Notes: a model not told the origin generated them from the letters alone. Counted from the stretch's first letter, positions 46,987-60,416 are shown. The stretch: 64,000 nucleotides of DNA from Alnus glutinosa (GCF_958979055.1 NC_084897.1:24207628-24271627), one strand, 5' to 3'. Numbers and translations are program-made.

Positions 46987-47903
46987 TACGTACCATTTGT
47001 TAGGTTTGGGCTTGTATTGTAGATGTGTACGTAGTTTGCTTCAATAATTTTTTATCCTACAAATTATTATGAAATTTAATCAAGCAGTTGATGATGCAGC
47101 GGTGGGTTTGAGGGACACATCAGGCATTGGTGTTTTGTCGGGGATAGATGTACGTGTATTGGCCGTGTAACTGTCATCAAACTGAATATCGATCACAAGG
47201 CTTAAAATGTTAAAGGCCCAAGCCTGTCGAGCTGTCTCTAAACAAAAATGGTTTCACACTTGTACTCTCCTAAAATGTTAAAGCCCAAGCCTGTATGATT
47301 TTGGAGATGTGACCCTTTTAAAAAGAGACTCCTAGATATTGTCCCTCGGCCATAGGATCTGAACCATTGATTATATTTTATAGCATCTAATTATGGTATA
47401 CATATATAGTGTTAGATCATTTAAAAGTTTTAAATAGCATGGTAATGTAGGCAACACATACAATATTAGATCATGTAAAATTTAATCTAAACCATGAAAT
47501 AAATTCTTTCCATTTGATACTTGTCGCATGGCGGGCTTGTAGCCCTTTTATTATTCTTCATGTAAAGGGTGCTTGGGTTGGCGGTTAGCCTATGGTGATT
47601 ATTTCTACATGTATTGTCTTTAATTGCCGTTAGAGTTGTCTCTGGCCTTCAATACCGAGCGCAAATCGTCAGCTATTAGCTTCAAAGATCTCATATTTTA
47701 AAATTTCCTAAAAGCAAAGATTATATCTGCATTATTAATTTAAAAAGGCTATTCAAATTATAATTATAATTATTTTTTTTTTTTTTAAAGAAAAAAAGGC
47801 TTATCAAATTATACTTTTAGCTCTCATAAATCACTTATAAAATAGAATTTTACACAATAAAGAATTAATATGAGACTTAGCACTAATATAATACCTTTAC
47901 AAC

Positions 47904-49750
47904 TAATGCAGGAAAAAAATCAAACACAAGATTTGAAGATTATTTCTTGAATAACTAAGAATGGAATGAATCATATAAAATATTTGAAGAATATTTTTAG
48001 AATAATATATTTTACTTTCTATACAAATATCGATTATTTTTGTATTTTTATTTCTTTCTTTTTCTCTAAGTATTCTACTTGGAAAGTACTTAAACTTTGC
48101 ACATATAAAGACAGGTCTGTATTATTTTTTAAAATCAAGTTTTTGAAGTATCAATTAAATTTTAAGTTTTTCAGAGTTATTTCTCTGTTTGCTTATTTAG
48201 GACAATTAGGGATTTTCTCTTTCCTATTTGTTATTTTATCTCTTCCTAAATTTCCTTTTCTATCTTCAATTCATGGTTTATGCTGATATCATACGTTGAA
48301 TTCCCTTTTATATCTTCTTGGGGTGAATTTTCATGACTGGTGGTCGTGGTTAGCGTGGACAGGTTCTAAATGAGGAAGTTCTCTACCATGAACATAGTAT
48401 ACAAGACGTAATGATTGAAGACTTGCAAAAGCAGGCTGCAGAGTAACCCAACTTCTAGCGGCGCAACACATGGATACGAAATGTGATATTGACGGTCCCA
48501 ATTCAGAATCCAATTTCGAGAACCCGTATCACAATCCTATTCTGGTTTGGGAACACCATGGTCAGGATGAAGAATTTGTTGATGAAGAGTTCCAAGAAGA
48601 CGAGTTCATTGATGAGGAGTTTAAACATAGAGATGTTCATGATGATGTTGAACATGAAGATGTTGAAGATCCTTCACAAGGATTCATGGATTGGGATTCT
48701 CCACCAACTCATGATATCGATATCAATGATGAAGATCTTGTGGGAGATTCTTTGTCGTATGATCAAGAGAAAGAATCTGTAGTAGATTAGGTCTCTCCAA
48801 CAATTTATGACGACATCTATCCTAACGAAGAGAAGTTATTGAATGAGGTAAGTTTTCTGGTTGATACAATAAAATTTATTGAAGAAAATAATGATTACCA
48901 TATGTGTTTGATGAAAGTCCACATAACGAGGGATTTCAGTTGAATAATGAGGAACTTAGTTATGTTGATTTCATTGGGATTGAAAAATTTCTATCAAATT
49001 CACCTAGTAATAAGTTGGATGTTAGTTTCGGCGTGTTTGTTGACAAATTTAATTTTTGTGGTCAAGAAATAATTGATAATTCTTTGAAGACTTTTATGGA
49101 GCATGAATTGGAGAAAATAAATGAAAGACGTGAGAAGATTGATTTATTTCAATTTAGTGTGAGGCTAGTCGTTGTGATGGGTTGCAACTTATTTATCTTT
49201 TGGTTTCAAGTTACTTTAGTATTGAAAAATACGGGATGGAATGAATTGATCGGCCATCCAAAAGATCGAGGTAAAGAAGATTCGAATTCAATGACGAATT
49301 CTTTCCAACCGAGTGAGACTAATGTAGGAGAAAATCATACATGAGATTTAAAGATTATTTCTTGAATAAAATCAGGCCGAGAATGGAAAGAATCGTACAA
49401 ATTCTTTGAAGAATATTTTTAGAATAATATATTTTACTTCCTGTACAAATATCGGTCATTTTGTATTTTTATTTCTTTCTTTTTCTCTAGTATTTTGTTA
49501 GGAAAGTACTTAAACTTTGCATGTATAAAGGCAGAACTGTATTATTTTTTAAAAATTAAGTTTTGAAGTATCAATTAAATTTTAAGTCTTTCAAAATTAT
49601 TTCTCTGTTTGCTTATTTGGAGCAATTAGAGTGTTATCTATTCCCTATTTGTTATTTTCTTTCTTCTTAAATTCCCTTTTCTATCTTTAATTTATAGTTT
49701 CTGCTTCTATCATACGCTATCAAAACAATCTTAATTGTATCCTGCGTCAA
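47904..49750 (+). mobile_element. Non-autonomous LTR retrotransposon 2, in unit B
   Basis: 1847 bp, same family as the element at 39315 but older and more degraded. The 3' LTR is 49320-49750, ending CCTGCGTCA. The 5' LTR begins at 47904 (TAATGCAGG) and has lost its end together with the primer-binding site near 48290-48330. The target duplication is ACAAC / AGAAC (one mismatch), and unit A shows the uninterrupted site TTTACAACCCACC near 10235. No Pol domains. Confidence 0.88.
48333..49344 (+). pseudogene. Gag-like relic of LTR element 2
   Basis: The start ATGACTGGTGGTCGTGGTTAG meets a stop at codon 7, where element 1 reads MAGGRDRSGRRG. Further pieces in different frames encode the acidic block (VDEEFQEDEFIDEEF, DDVEHEDVEDPSQG) and, from about 48904, the shared C-terminal region (YVDFIGIEKFLSNSP ... 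LVVVMGCNLFIFWFQV). Several frameshifts separate the pieces. Confidence 0.6.
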
Positions 49751-51317
49751 GAACCCACCTATATTTAGTAGGACTTAAAAGATCTTTATGATTATTTGTT
49801 ATCGCAGGTGGTGGTAGGAGATATCAAAAGATGAGATGTGTTATTTGTACATATAATATTGTACACACATTTATATTTGATGTGCGACCCATTTTATAGA
49901 CCCATGCATTTGGAATGAGTTCAACATATATTCATGAATTTCATACCAAATGTGAATGTGTATACAATATGTTTATAAATATCTTTAGCCTCAAAGGACT
50001 TAACTAGCTACCTACATCTGAGAGACTGTCGCCCCCAGGAAACCGGCCACAAATGTCAGGCCGGCTATACCTACATCTGAGAGACAACGCATGCAGCAAA
50101 ACAATTGATGTCATGTGAGGCATCTGTGTCTTTTTTCAGCCGTTTGTTTATAGCTCTTGTCATGTACCGAAATCTTACGCCACGTGTTGGGGTTACTTGG
50201 AGGATATCGAGCACCAACCACGTGACTACAGTACAGAAGCTACCAGATGTGTTCTTGTTGCCTTTCGAGAATCAAGAAACAACAACCTTATTTACCTGTT
50301 CTTATTTGTTGGATAACAGATGTGTGACTAATGCCACTTTTGACGTATTTTAAATGATTAAAATTTTTAATTTTTTAAGTGATTGATATAGAAAATTGCT
50401 TTAAATATGTTATATATATAATTTGTGTGAAAATTTAGTGTGAACTAGCTAGCATTAATCGTGTCAAATTCAGTAGGTGAATTAGTTATCAAACAAGTAA
50501 AACAGACACCAAGGTCGATCTCTTTTCCAAGATAACGATGTCGCCTGTACTTTCTAAATCTTTGTCAACGTTAGGCCAACTAACGAAGAGGCCTTACAGG
50601 AAGACAATATTATTATTAATGAGCCAATGTATTTAAGAAATTAAAAAAAAAAAAAAAAAGCATTTAAGAAAAAGGTGTAACGTAGCACTTCGAGTGAATT
50701 GGTTTGTTTTGTAAAGAAAAAGACAGCGAATATACAACAAGGGATCAAATATACCCTGCGATTTTCTATAATAGCAAGGGCATGCAATTTTGAGAATTCA
50801 GGTTATTATTCAAAATGAACGGCCTGAATTTAACCACATCATATTTTTGATCTTAAGGAAACAAATTATTTAAGAATGTGGTTGGAGTAGGTTAACCACT
50901 CCCTTATCATTTGAGGATGGTGTCCGGCCACTCCAAAGGTGAGGTACACCATCCCTACGATTTGTGAGGGTTGGAAGGATGATCTTATCCAACCAATTAA
51001 GAACCAGAGGTTGTATGTATAAGAGAACTAAAGAAAAGCTGCCCATTTATTGAGTCGAAAATAAATAAATAAATAATCAGGATATGGAATATTAGATGAG
51101 GTTTCGGTCAAAAGGAGACACAAAAATAACCTAAAAGAATGGTTATCTGAGCATCAATCATATAAGATTTGTCAAATTTTTAACATTTTTGTTCTCTATC
51201 GTTGATTAAATTAAAGTTGCATTCTATTTGGAAAAGCTCCCCATTTGAAGTGTATTTAAATATTGTGCGTTAAAGCAGGTTGAGCCCATACTTCACTGTC
51301 TTTCGTAATTTAAAATT

Positions 51318-51468
51318 GGAAAATGGTACAATTCTCACCCTTATCCCACCCCAATCCCACCAACTCTAAGTGTTTTAATTTTTTTATTTAATAAATCAAT
51401 TTTCAACTTTTTATTCTTAGGGTTGGTGGGATTGGAGTGGGATGGGGGTAGAAATTCTAGCACTTTCC
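51318..51468. mobile_element. MITE with perfect 9-bp target duplication (Mutator-like)
   Basis: 151 bp with inverted ends GGAAAATGGTACAATTCTCA and its approximate inverse TAGAAATTCTAGCACTTTCC, including a paired block ATCCCACCCCAATCCCACCA / TGGTGGGATTGGAGTGGGAT. TTTAAAATT flanks it exactly on both sides (51309-51317, 51469-51477). Unit A lacks it. A 9-bp duplication points to a Mutator-type source. Confidence 0.88.
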
Positions 51469-53815
51469 TTTAAAATTACTCCACTTCGAATCATAGGTGC
51501 TCTATAGCTACGCTTAAGCGCACTAAATTAGTATTTCTAAACCACAACATAAATGAAGCATGATATTCCATACAGCATTTTCTTTTTGATATTTAAAAAA
51601 TAAAAAATAAAGAAAATAGTATTTAAATGGTTAATAACTAGCTAGAGAAAGACTGGGAAGCCGGTACTATATATAGAGTGCATTTGAATAAGAAAACAAA
51701 AGGGTAGCTTAATTCTTTAAATCTAGATTAAAATTCTTGAAGTTTGTAGGTAAACTTAAATTAAGAGTTATTCAATGTTAAACACTTACGTCCACCACTT
51801 TAAATAATTTCGGTCTAAGACTATATTGTATCTCATTGACTTGATTGTTTACAACACAAAGGCCAGTATCTATTTATAAAGTAGTGATCGAGTAAGTACA
51901 AATGTGGTAATTATTTTATTACAATTTAAAGATTTGATTACAATTAACCCGTAAATAAAGAATATTTCAATATCAACCAAATATAGAACATACAAAAATA
52001 TATAACGAAAATTCAAGAAATTCAGTAGGGTGAGTGCTCTAAACCATAAGAGAGCAAAAGAATTATTTTTGCTATTTGCTGTCATGCATTCTAGCTCGTA
52101 GAAGCAGATCGAGAGTAGTGGGTCAAGAGTTGAGAGAACCTTTTGTGTCGGGAGGCCCTCGTGACAATGTGACACCCATATTCTCCATATGTATATATAT
52201 GTATTAATTCAATATGTCCTTTTGGTGAAAGGTACTCTTGTTCTTTGTGTGTGCCACAAGACAATGTAAAGTCACATAGTCACATGATGCCATGGATAAT
52301 TAATGGCGACCTTCGTAAGTCTTGCGGTGGGGTTTAATTTCACAGGTAGGTTTGTGATTAATTATATTTATCATAATTAATACTCTCAATTTCGTCGCTC
52401 ATGTCTGCAGTGGGTTGAAACCTGAATGTTGAACGTAACATTTTTCCTCCTTAATTATGAGTTTCCTAGATTCAACACGTTCAACAAAAAAAGACAAAAA
52501 GATCGAATATTTACACCCTTAAAGAACTTCCTTTGTATATATATCATTATTATATATTAAAAACGTAATTAATTATTATTGATCACGATCCCTTATGGAA
52601 AAATACATAGAAGTTTTTACACCACTATATATTTTAGTTCTACTTTTTTTCAAATATTAAAAAATCTCCATCTACTTAATTGTTAGTTAATTAAGTTATT
52701 CCAAGTTGGTTATCGAATCTATCACAGAGAGCCTCCAAATCTAGCTATACGAGGAAGGAAAGTTAATAGATTGTGTATGTTTTTTCTTCTTTTTTTTTTT
52801 TTTTTAAAAAAAAAAATAAAAAATAAAAAATAAAAAATAAAAAATAAAAAATAAAAATGGATGGACGAGTTAACTCACTTGAGATTTGAGTGAGTTAACT
52901 ACTGCACCAGATCTCAAATTTGTCAAATAAGGAAGCGGTTGTGCAAAATACAATTCTAGAAGGAGGAGCAGTTACCATGCATGTCATAGATTCAACCCGG
53001 TAATATATACCGGAATTTGTTCAAAAAGAAAAAAGAAAAAAATTGTCAAATAAATTTGGTATATATATTTATAATATAACGGAAGTCATATAGAGTTGAT
53101 TCAATGTACATAATTAATCTTTGCCAAATTTGGACGATTTTAGGAAAATTGTTAGATTTTAACAAAACTAGGGTTGAATTTGTCAAAAGGTACCCAATAA
53201 CCCAACACTTTCCTGGCCTGTAACAAATTCCTAGATGAAAAATGATAAATCTCCGTATAATAGACGACAGCAGTTGAAACATTGCATTTGTAAGACACAA
53301 ATTATGTAACGAATTCCTAAAGTTGTCCAAAGTTGGCACAGATTACATTAAATCAACAACCCCGCCTATAGCTTCCTATGACCACGTGATACTTTTTCTA
53401 GGACTAAATTACCCTTTTTCTTCACTTAAATGCATAACAAAAAAATTTAAAAAAAAATTTAAAAGGGCCGGTAAGAAGAGTTTAACATATATAAAATAAG
53501 AAGTTGGAGGCCTTCAAATATTCCTTCAGTAGTAGTGCTGTTATTAGATGTCATTTGCATGGCGTAATATATCGATCTCTGCATGTTCAAGGCTCCAAAC
53601 ATGCAGAATATGTAGAGTCGATCAGTAATTAAGACCAGTGAGAAATGCATATATATTTGGCATCTATTACAGGTACACACCAAGTTCCTAGGAAAGAATT
53701 ATTATTCGATATGCATGCATAGATTTTTTTTACCATTGACGTCTTCTTTACCATTTCTATCATTTTTTCAATTTATTTCTGTTGTTCTTTCCAAAAGCGC
53801 TGTTCAGGTTCTCTG

Positions 53816-53825
53816 TATATATAAG
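53816..53825 (+). promoter_or_regulatory. Candidate TATA box of RGL copy B
   Basis: TATATATAAG, about 55 bp before the ATG at 53878 and conserved in unit A. Tentative because of the short leader. Confidence 0.3.
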
Positions 53826-53877
53826 AAAGCCTTTGAGTTTTTTTTGTTATTGTGAAAGTGATTTTCAGGTGATCAGT

Positions 53878-56800
53878 ATGGAGAAGGTAACCTGGAGTAG
53901 GCAATGGGGTTCGCTTGTTGGGTGCTTAGGAGCGATTTTGCTGGTGTTCTTCTTCTTTGCTGATCATTCTGGTCAGAATACCTCAGCTAGGTTCATCCTC
54001 TCATCTTTTGCTAGCTCCCTCTATTTACCACAACGTGCTTTGCCCAAGGCGAGAGAGAGAGAGAGAGAAGGAGAATTGGAGATGTCTGAGAGTGTTAATA
54101 AGAAACCTGAAAATGCAACTGTGGCAGCTTAGAAATATACTTTTGTTATTTTATTTTATACTTTTAATTATGTGGGGGCTCCATAAATATTCAGTCCATT
54201 ATTCTCATTTTTGTCGCTGTTGCCTATGTTTGTGATGATTCAGAGCCTTATCTCAGAGCTAGTACTGTTTAGTCTGTCATATTTATGTGGGTGGAATTGT
54301 AGAAAAAAGTTGTCCTACATATTCACCCGATCATAAAGAGTTAAAGATCACATGCTTACCTCGAGCAAAGGCCATTCTGTGACTGCACAGTGTCTGGCCC
54401 CTTCTCATTTATGTGGCCTGGCATGGCCTCTTTTTTCGTTTACCTTTATCTTTAACCGCACAAGAGGAAGACGATTGGTGATCATGATAATACTCTAAAA
54501 GCGAAGGTTTCTTGTTCATTGACATTAATTAGTACGGCACGCTGAATTGATTTCTTGTGTTTTTTAAGGTTTATATTTTACATGTTAATAACAGTGGATT
54601 CTTTTGGTAACTTTTTTACATATAATGCAGGAGAGTTCTATGGAGCGCCAAAGGCCAAAAATCTCTTGAGGTGAAGCTGTATACCGACAACAATCAGCTG
54701 GTAATTAAATGCATTAGTTCTCCCATTTTTCATATGTTGTCGATAGGTAGAAAACAACATAATTTTCGTAATTAACTATAACAAGGCTAGCTGCATGCCA
54801 TTGAAATTGAATCAATCCATTGTATTTGTTAGAACAGTTTTGGAAATACAGGCTGAATCCCACTTCGATTCTTATAAAGTCAGCATATATTTAGAAATAA
54901 AAATATAGCAACAAACTAAGGTTTTGAAAAGATTATCTCTCCGTTTTTCCACGTTTATGTGGCGGTTGAAACTAATCTTAACTACAGTATTTCAAATATT
55001 CAAATTTTAATATCTTGAAATTTGTATCCCTCTTTATGAGCTATTATGATGGATAGTTGTTATCCATCTAACAATTTATTTAAATGAAATTTAGTGGAAT
55101 TTTATCCCCAACAGTATTTATGTCTCTACTGATCAGTAAATCTTTTCATCAGGTGATGTTGGATAATGGCCTCGTCCAAATCAATTTGTCAATACCGGAT
55201 GGTCACGTCCTGGGGATAAACTCCAATGGTATCCCTGACCTACTTGACGATCATAATGGAAGAGAAGATAGAGGGTACGTACCTACATGAATTCACTTCC
55301 TTTTTAAAATCTAGCTAGCTTCTATATTTTTGCATGCTATAATCTTTTTCTTTGACAAAATCTAGGTATTGGGACGTAGTTTGGAATGAGCCAGGAGGTC
55401 CAAGTATCTTTGAGAGGTAACTAATTAATTAAATTCTCTCCCCTAATTAATCAACATTTGCATGTGTTAATTTGTATTAATCTAGGTAGGAAAATTACTT
55501 ACGCTTTTCCCAAACTGAAATTATGTACACCAATTATTTGCAGAACAGTAGGAGCAAACTTCACAGTTTTAACCCAGAATGAAGACCAAATAGAGCTTTC
55601 TTTTAGTAAGATATGGGATATTTCGCTTCGTGGAAAAAGTGTTCCCTTAAATATAGACAAAAGGTGCGTTTTCTATCAAGTCTTTTTTCCTTGAACATTA
55701 ATTGATAATCGATCTTAGTCTAAAATTATAAACCTTAATATATATATATATATATATACATGTAACATAATACGTACAGGTACATATTGCGGCGGGGGAT
55801 TTCGGGATATTATTCATACGCAGTGTTTGAGCGGCTTGAAGGATGGCCGGAGGTGGAGATTGATCAAATTAGGATTGTCTACAAGCTCCGAAGTGACAAG
55901 TAATTAAAATATATAGTGAAATAATTTTAAATTTCCAATTTTGTTATCCACGTGGCAACAATGGAAGTTCGTGATGAACATGGTATTTGAAATCAATTGG
56001 TCAGATTTCGCTACATGGCGCTATCGGATGAGAGGCAGAGGATCATGCCAACAATGGAAGACCGTGAACATGGTCAGCCCCTCGCCTACCCTGAGGCCGT
56101 TCTTTTGACCGATCCAAGCGACCCTAAACTTAGAGGAGAGGTACCCTTAAATCCATTATTATATGTTAATAATAATAATAATAATTTATTTTTGGCATTG
56201 CCTTGATCGACCCGTGACACTGCGGGCGCAGGTGGATGACAAGTACCAGTACTCTTTAGAGAACGAGGATAATAAGGTTCACGGATGGATATCCGCCGAC
56301 CCACCTGTTGGATTCTGGATCATAACACCCAGCAATGAGTTCCGTACAGGGGGGCCCATCAAGCAAGACCTCACCTCCCATGCCGGGCCCATTGCCCTCT
56401 CTGTAAGTCCCCCCACACCTGTCATATCTCACGAGTCACGACCACATATTTGTCTTCTTGTTTTGTTCTGTTTTACAACAGTAGAGACAGAGTCCTTGAT
56501 CATCTGAATTTGGGTGTTTGTGTGTAGATGTTTGTGAGCACTCACTATGCTGGGAAGGACTTAGGGATGAGCTTTGAAGAGGGAGAGCCATGGAAGAAAG
56601 TTTTTGGTCCCATATTTGTGTATCTTAACTCACTTTCCAGTCCTCCAAACAATCCCCAACGACTTTGGGCAAACGCTAAAGAGCAGGTATAAATTAAGTC
56701 AGGGGTGTCGTTTTCCTTTGAATTTATAACTGAATTATTAACTAACTAACCAGCGCTTGATTTTCACCAGATATTGAGCGAAGTGGATAGCTGGCCATAC

Positions 56801-58427
56801 AATTTCACCCAATCGGAAGACTTCCTTTCTTCTGATCAACGTGGAACGGTTGCGGGTCAATTGCTAGTCCTTGACCGGTACGTCACTTATAGTAGGTGCT
56901 TGCATAATTTCTCCGGTATACTCACGATGAGAAATCAATATTTTAGGTACATCAATGAGAAACTAATGTGGGCGCAATCTGCTTACGTGGGCTTGGCGGC
57001 TCCCGGAGAAGTCGGTTCATGGCAAAGAGAAAGCAAGGTAATTTTTGGTCGTCATTTCTTATTGACTAAAGTTTTGAGATAATAAATAATTTGACTATAT
57101 TTTTCCCTTGAAATGACGAAGAGAGATGAGATCAGACACTAATTAGCCCTAAATTATATTTCTTTATTAATTTGTTTCAGGGTTATCAATTCTGGACCCA
57201 GGCTGACGAGAAGGGATATTTTATAATAAAAAACGTACTACCCGGGGAGTATAATTTGTATGGATGGGTCCCTGGTTTTATCGGTGATTATAAGAATGAT
57301 ACCATGATTACTATTAAACCAGGTTAGTATATGCAGATCAGGATCCTCTCCATTTCAAATGTTTAAGATTAAATTTATATATTATCAAATTATTTATAAT
57401 TTTAAATGACGAGATATTATGCATATTAAAATCTTGACAGGTGGGGAGGTCCAAATGGATGTCCTTGTGTATGAGCCTCCAAGACATGGTCCTACTTTGT
57501 GGGAAATTGGGATCCCAGACCGCACCGCTGGAGAGTTCTATGTACCCGACCCGTACCCGACGCTCATGAACAGATTGTACAACAATCAACCAGCTCAAAA
57601 GTTAGTCGTCGGTCACACGTTATTGCTGTTGTAATTTTAATAGAAATTTTAATCGTTGCTTAGTTTTAAATAATTTTGAGTCGCAGGTTCAGGCAATATG
57701 GATTGTGGGAACGGTATGCAGACTTGTACCGTTATCAGGATCTCATATACACAATTGATGTTAGTGATTATCGGAAGGATTGGTTCTTTGCCCATGTTAC
57801 CAGGTATATATATTTGCTTTGGACTCAAATCTTCTCTAATTATTTGCCGACCGAATTACAATCAATTCCGTAAAGCCGAATAAGTTTCGATCTATTCGGA
57901 CAAATGGGTCTCATTGGAGCGCCCGGTGCAGCGTTTGTTGTAATTCTTAGTTCTAATATTGCATTGCAGGCGAATAAATAATGGGACGTATGGAGCAGCA
58001 ACATGGCAAATCGTGTTTGAACTTGAAAGTGTGAACAACGACGGAAATTACACACTCCAGTTGGCCTTGGCGTCGGCCAATGAAGCTGATTTGGAGGTAT
58101 ATATATATATATATTTTATTTGTGGTTAGTATATATTTTGCTTAATTATGGATTTTTCTGGTGATTAATTCCATGGGTTGTTGATAGGTTCGGTTCAACG
58201 ATGCGAGTGCCATGCCTTCACACTTTTCAACGGGACTTATTGGAAGAGAAAATGCCATCGCGAGGCACGGCATTCATGGATTATATTGGTTGGCCAGCGT
58301 AGACGTAGCAAGTAATGTATTGCAACAAGGAAGCAACACAATATATCTAACACAATCGAAGAGCAGAACTCCTTTCCAAGGAGTCATGTACGACTACCTT
58401 CGTTTAGAAGGGCCTCCGGCCTCCTGA
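53878..58427 (+). CDS. Rhamnogalacturonate lyase (polysaccharide lyase family 4), copy B
   Basis: Cleaves the rhamnogalacturonan-I backbone of pectin in the cell wall. Exons: first from 53878 (3' end unresolved), then 54631-54700, 55153-55274, 55366-55416, 55544-55663, 55780-55899, 56005-56140, 56232-56402, 56528-56686, 56771-56877, 56947-57037, 57181-57322, 57441-57600, 57687-57803, 57970-58096, 58188-58427. All introns are GT-AG and exons 2-16 give one frame of 643 residues. Family landmarks: LVMLDNGLVQINLS, GYWDVVWNEPGGPS, FRYMALSDERQRIMP, VDDKYQYS...VHGWIS, SAYVGLAAPGEVGSWQ (FnIII-like domain), GEYNLYGWVPGFIGDY, LVYEPPRHGPTLWEIG and GLIGRENAIARHGIHGLYW (C-terminal carbohydrate-binding-like domain). 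Exon 1 encodes MEKVTWSRQWGSLVG plus a hydrophobic segment (signal peptide or anchor) but reaches a stop, and no strong donor in the right phase is seen. Confidence 0.88.
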
Positions 58428-59054
58428 AGGGCCGGTGAACTGATCGATCATATACAAGATTTTTTTAGATCTCACTTAATTGCCCCTTGGAAACACACAC
58501 AGACACCATGACATAATAACTGTCTTGTATATTGTAGCTATATAAATGAATATTAATTGTTGGTTATATAATTATATTGTAAGGCTGGCTAATTAATTAA
58601 GCATCATTAATCTTGCCCCTTGAGTCCCAAAATAAAAATAATTTCCATGTAATGAAAGTATAATAGATGGATTACTTATTGTTTTATGCTTATCGTTGTT
58701 GCGATTGAGCCTTTGGAAGTCTTACTCTTATTTTTCCTTCATATTTTCCCTTTTTACAATTCATATTTTCCAACACATTTGGATCTTAAATAACAAAAAT
58801 AAATTATAAAATTAAGATTTCAAAATCGAATTGAAATAAAGAACAAGGGATCCTTGGTATAAAATTTGTGTCTTAAATGTGAAATTAGCAATTCATATTG
58901 TTCTCCTGTTCGGAAACAGGGGAGTTTCCAAAGAGGGCACCGTTACAACAAATCTGCTATAAAAGATGTCATACATACACCTAATAAAAATGGGACTTTT
59001 GTTTCCTTTTACACTTTGCATAATTTGCCTTTCTTAAAGTTATACTGATTATCC

Positions 59055-59720
59055 TTTTTTTTTTTTTTTTTAACGAAAGGTCTAAATATTTCATTAATCA
59101 AAAATCACAAGTAGAGAGCTCTTAGAGCACAAAACATAAAGCCCTGCAAAAACATATATAGCCGCATGCTATGAGGTTACAAAGTCATAGATACAAACAA
59201 AATTCTTACAATAGATTGCTATCTATGCTAACCCGTGTACAAAAATAAATAAAGAGCAGATCTGCTCCAAGCAGACTAGATCTAAAACAAGGGTAGTCAA
59301 ATATCCAAAAAAAAATGTATTTAAACCGGCTGTAAGAGATAACTCCTCACACCAAACTATCAAAGCCATGAGATAACCTTTCACACTAAACTATCCAGAC
59401 AGTGAGGAATAACCCCTCACACTTGATTACTATTCATCTCATATATCGTCCATGATGACAGATTTATGGAGAAGAAAACTCTTATTCAAAGCAAAAACAT
59501 AATCAGCAAATAGCAGCAGCGGTCATAGATAAGATGAATGACATAACACGGAGTTAGATGGACGAATGCATAGCGAAGATACCAAAACTGCTGATATGGT
59601 TGAAGAATACCTACAACCAAAAGAAAAAATCAGAATGTGATCGGAAGAGCGTGAGCGGGGAGTAGAAAGAGAAAGAAAAATGACTCGGATCTGTTTTATG
59701 AGAGTTTTTTTTTTTTTTAA
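59055..59720 (-). mobile_element. Probable 5'-truncated LINE-like retroposon, unit B
   Basis: Counterpart of 19745-20420, with its poly(A) tail (on the minus strand) at 59055-59071. No coding domain or target duplication is visible. Confidence 0.35.
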
Positions 59721-59950
59721 GCTAATTGTAAAGTAAACAAACCACGTTGATTAGTTATACTAATTACTTAAACATCAACGTTACTTCTACCTGCCCACTG
59801 CGACAAACTCTTCTCACTGCATGTAACCTCCACACATGGTCAACCGTTGTAACAAATATTTCGTTCAAGTCAATAAAACTGATCATTTTTAAGAATATAT
59901 ATATAGAAAATTGGCATTTAATGAAAACACATAAGGCATCTAATTAATTA

Positions 59951-60134
59951 GAGTAATGATTCACTATCACTTAAATATACAACTTTTCACCACCTTACTT
60001 ATGCGGCAAGGTAGTCACCCACTACTTTTTGAGTTTTTTTTATTTTTTAAAAATAAATTAAGGTGAGGGACCACCTTGCCACATAAACAAGGTGGTGAAA
60101 AATTGTATATTTAGGTGGTAGTGAATCATTACTC
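59951..60134. mobile_element. MITE with long inverted repeats and 9-bp target duplication
   Basis: 184 bp; ends GAGTAATGATTCACTATCAC and the inverse GTGGTAGTGAATCATTACTC, with pairing continuing through 'ataTACAA' and 'ccaccttacttatg.ggcaag'. AATTAATTA precedes and follows it, and unit A has this site once (near 20655). Its terminus resembles the MITE at 34891. It lies about 380 bp upstream of the CAD start codon. Confidence 0.88.
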
Positions 60135-60292
60135 AATTAATTAATGCATGGCGTGCCTAACCCAGATGGCCGGGGTCATAGAAGCGTAATATTTTACTGA
60201 CAATCATGGTTATAAGTATTGGCTGTTTGCTCTATTTTAATTAGTGAACCAATGCTCTTAACTATGGGAATATAGAAGATGATATTCGTACC

Positions 60293-60328
<36 letters not shown>

Positions 60329-60408
60329 TTTGCCCTTGGCTGTTACCTCATTGATCACATCAGCCGAACAGAGGAGACACCATATGCGCGCATCTCCCTC
60401 TTTCTTTC

Positions 60409-60416
60409 TATATAAA
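60409..60416 (+). promoter_or_regulatory. TATA box of the CAD/mannitol dehydrogenase-like gene
   Basis: TATATAAA about 95 bp upstream of ATG 60511, in a segment conserved with unit A. Confidence 0.55.

Larger units (their letters stand above)
46987..53815. other. Intergenic region between LecRK and RGL, unit B
   Basis: Counterpart of 9158-13940 with an LTR element (47904-49750) and a MITE (51318-51468) added. A short AAAAT-type repeat is near 52806-52856. No host gene is supported. Confidence 0.6.
58428..60408. other. Intergenic region between RGL and CAD, unit B
   Basis: Holds the LINE-like fragment (59055-59720) and a MITE (59951-60134). A TA repeat lies near 60296-60322. No gene. Confidence 0.6.
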
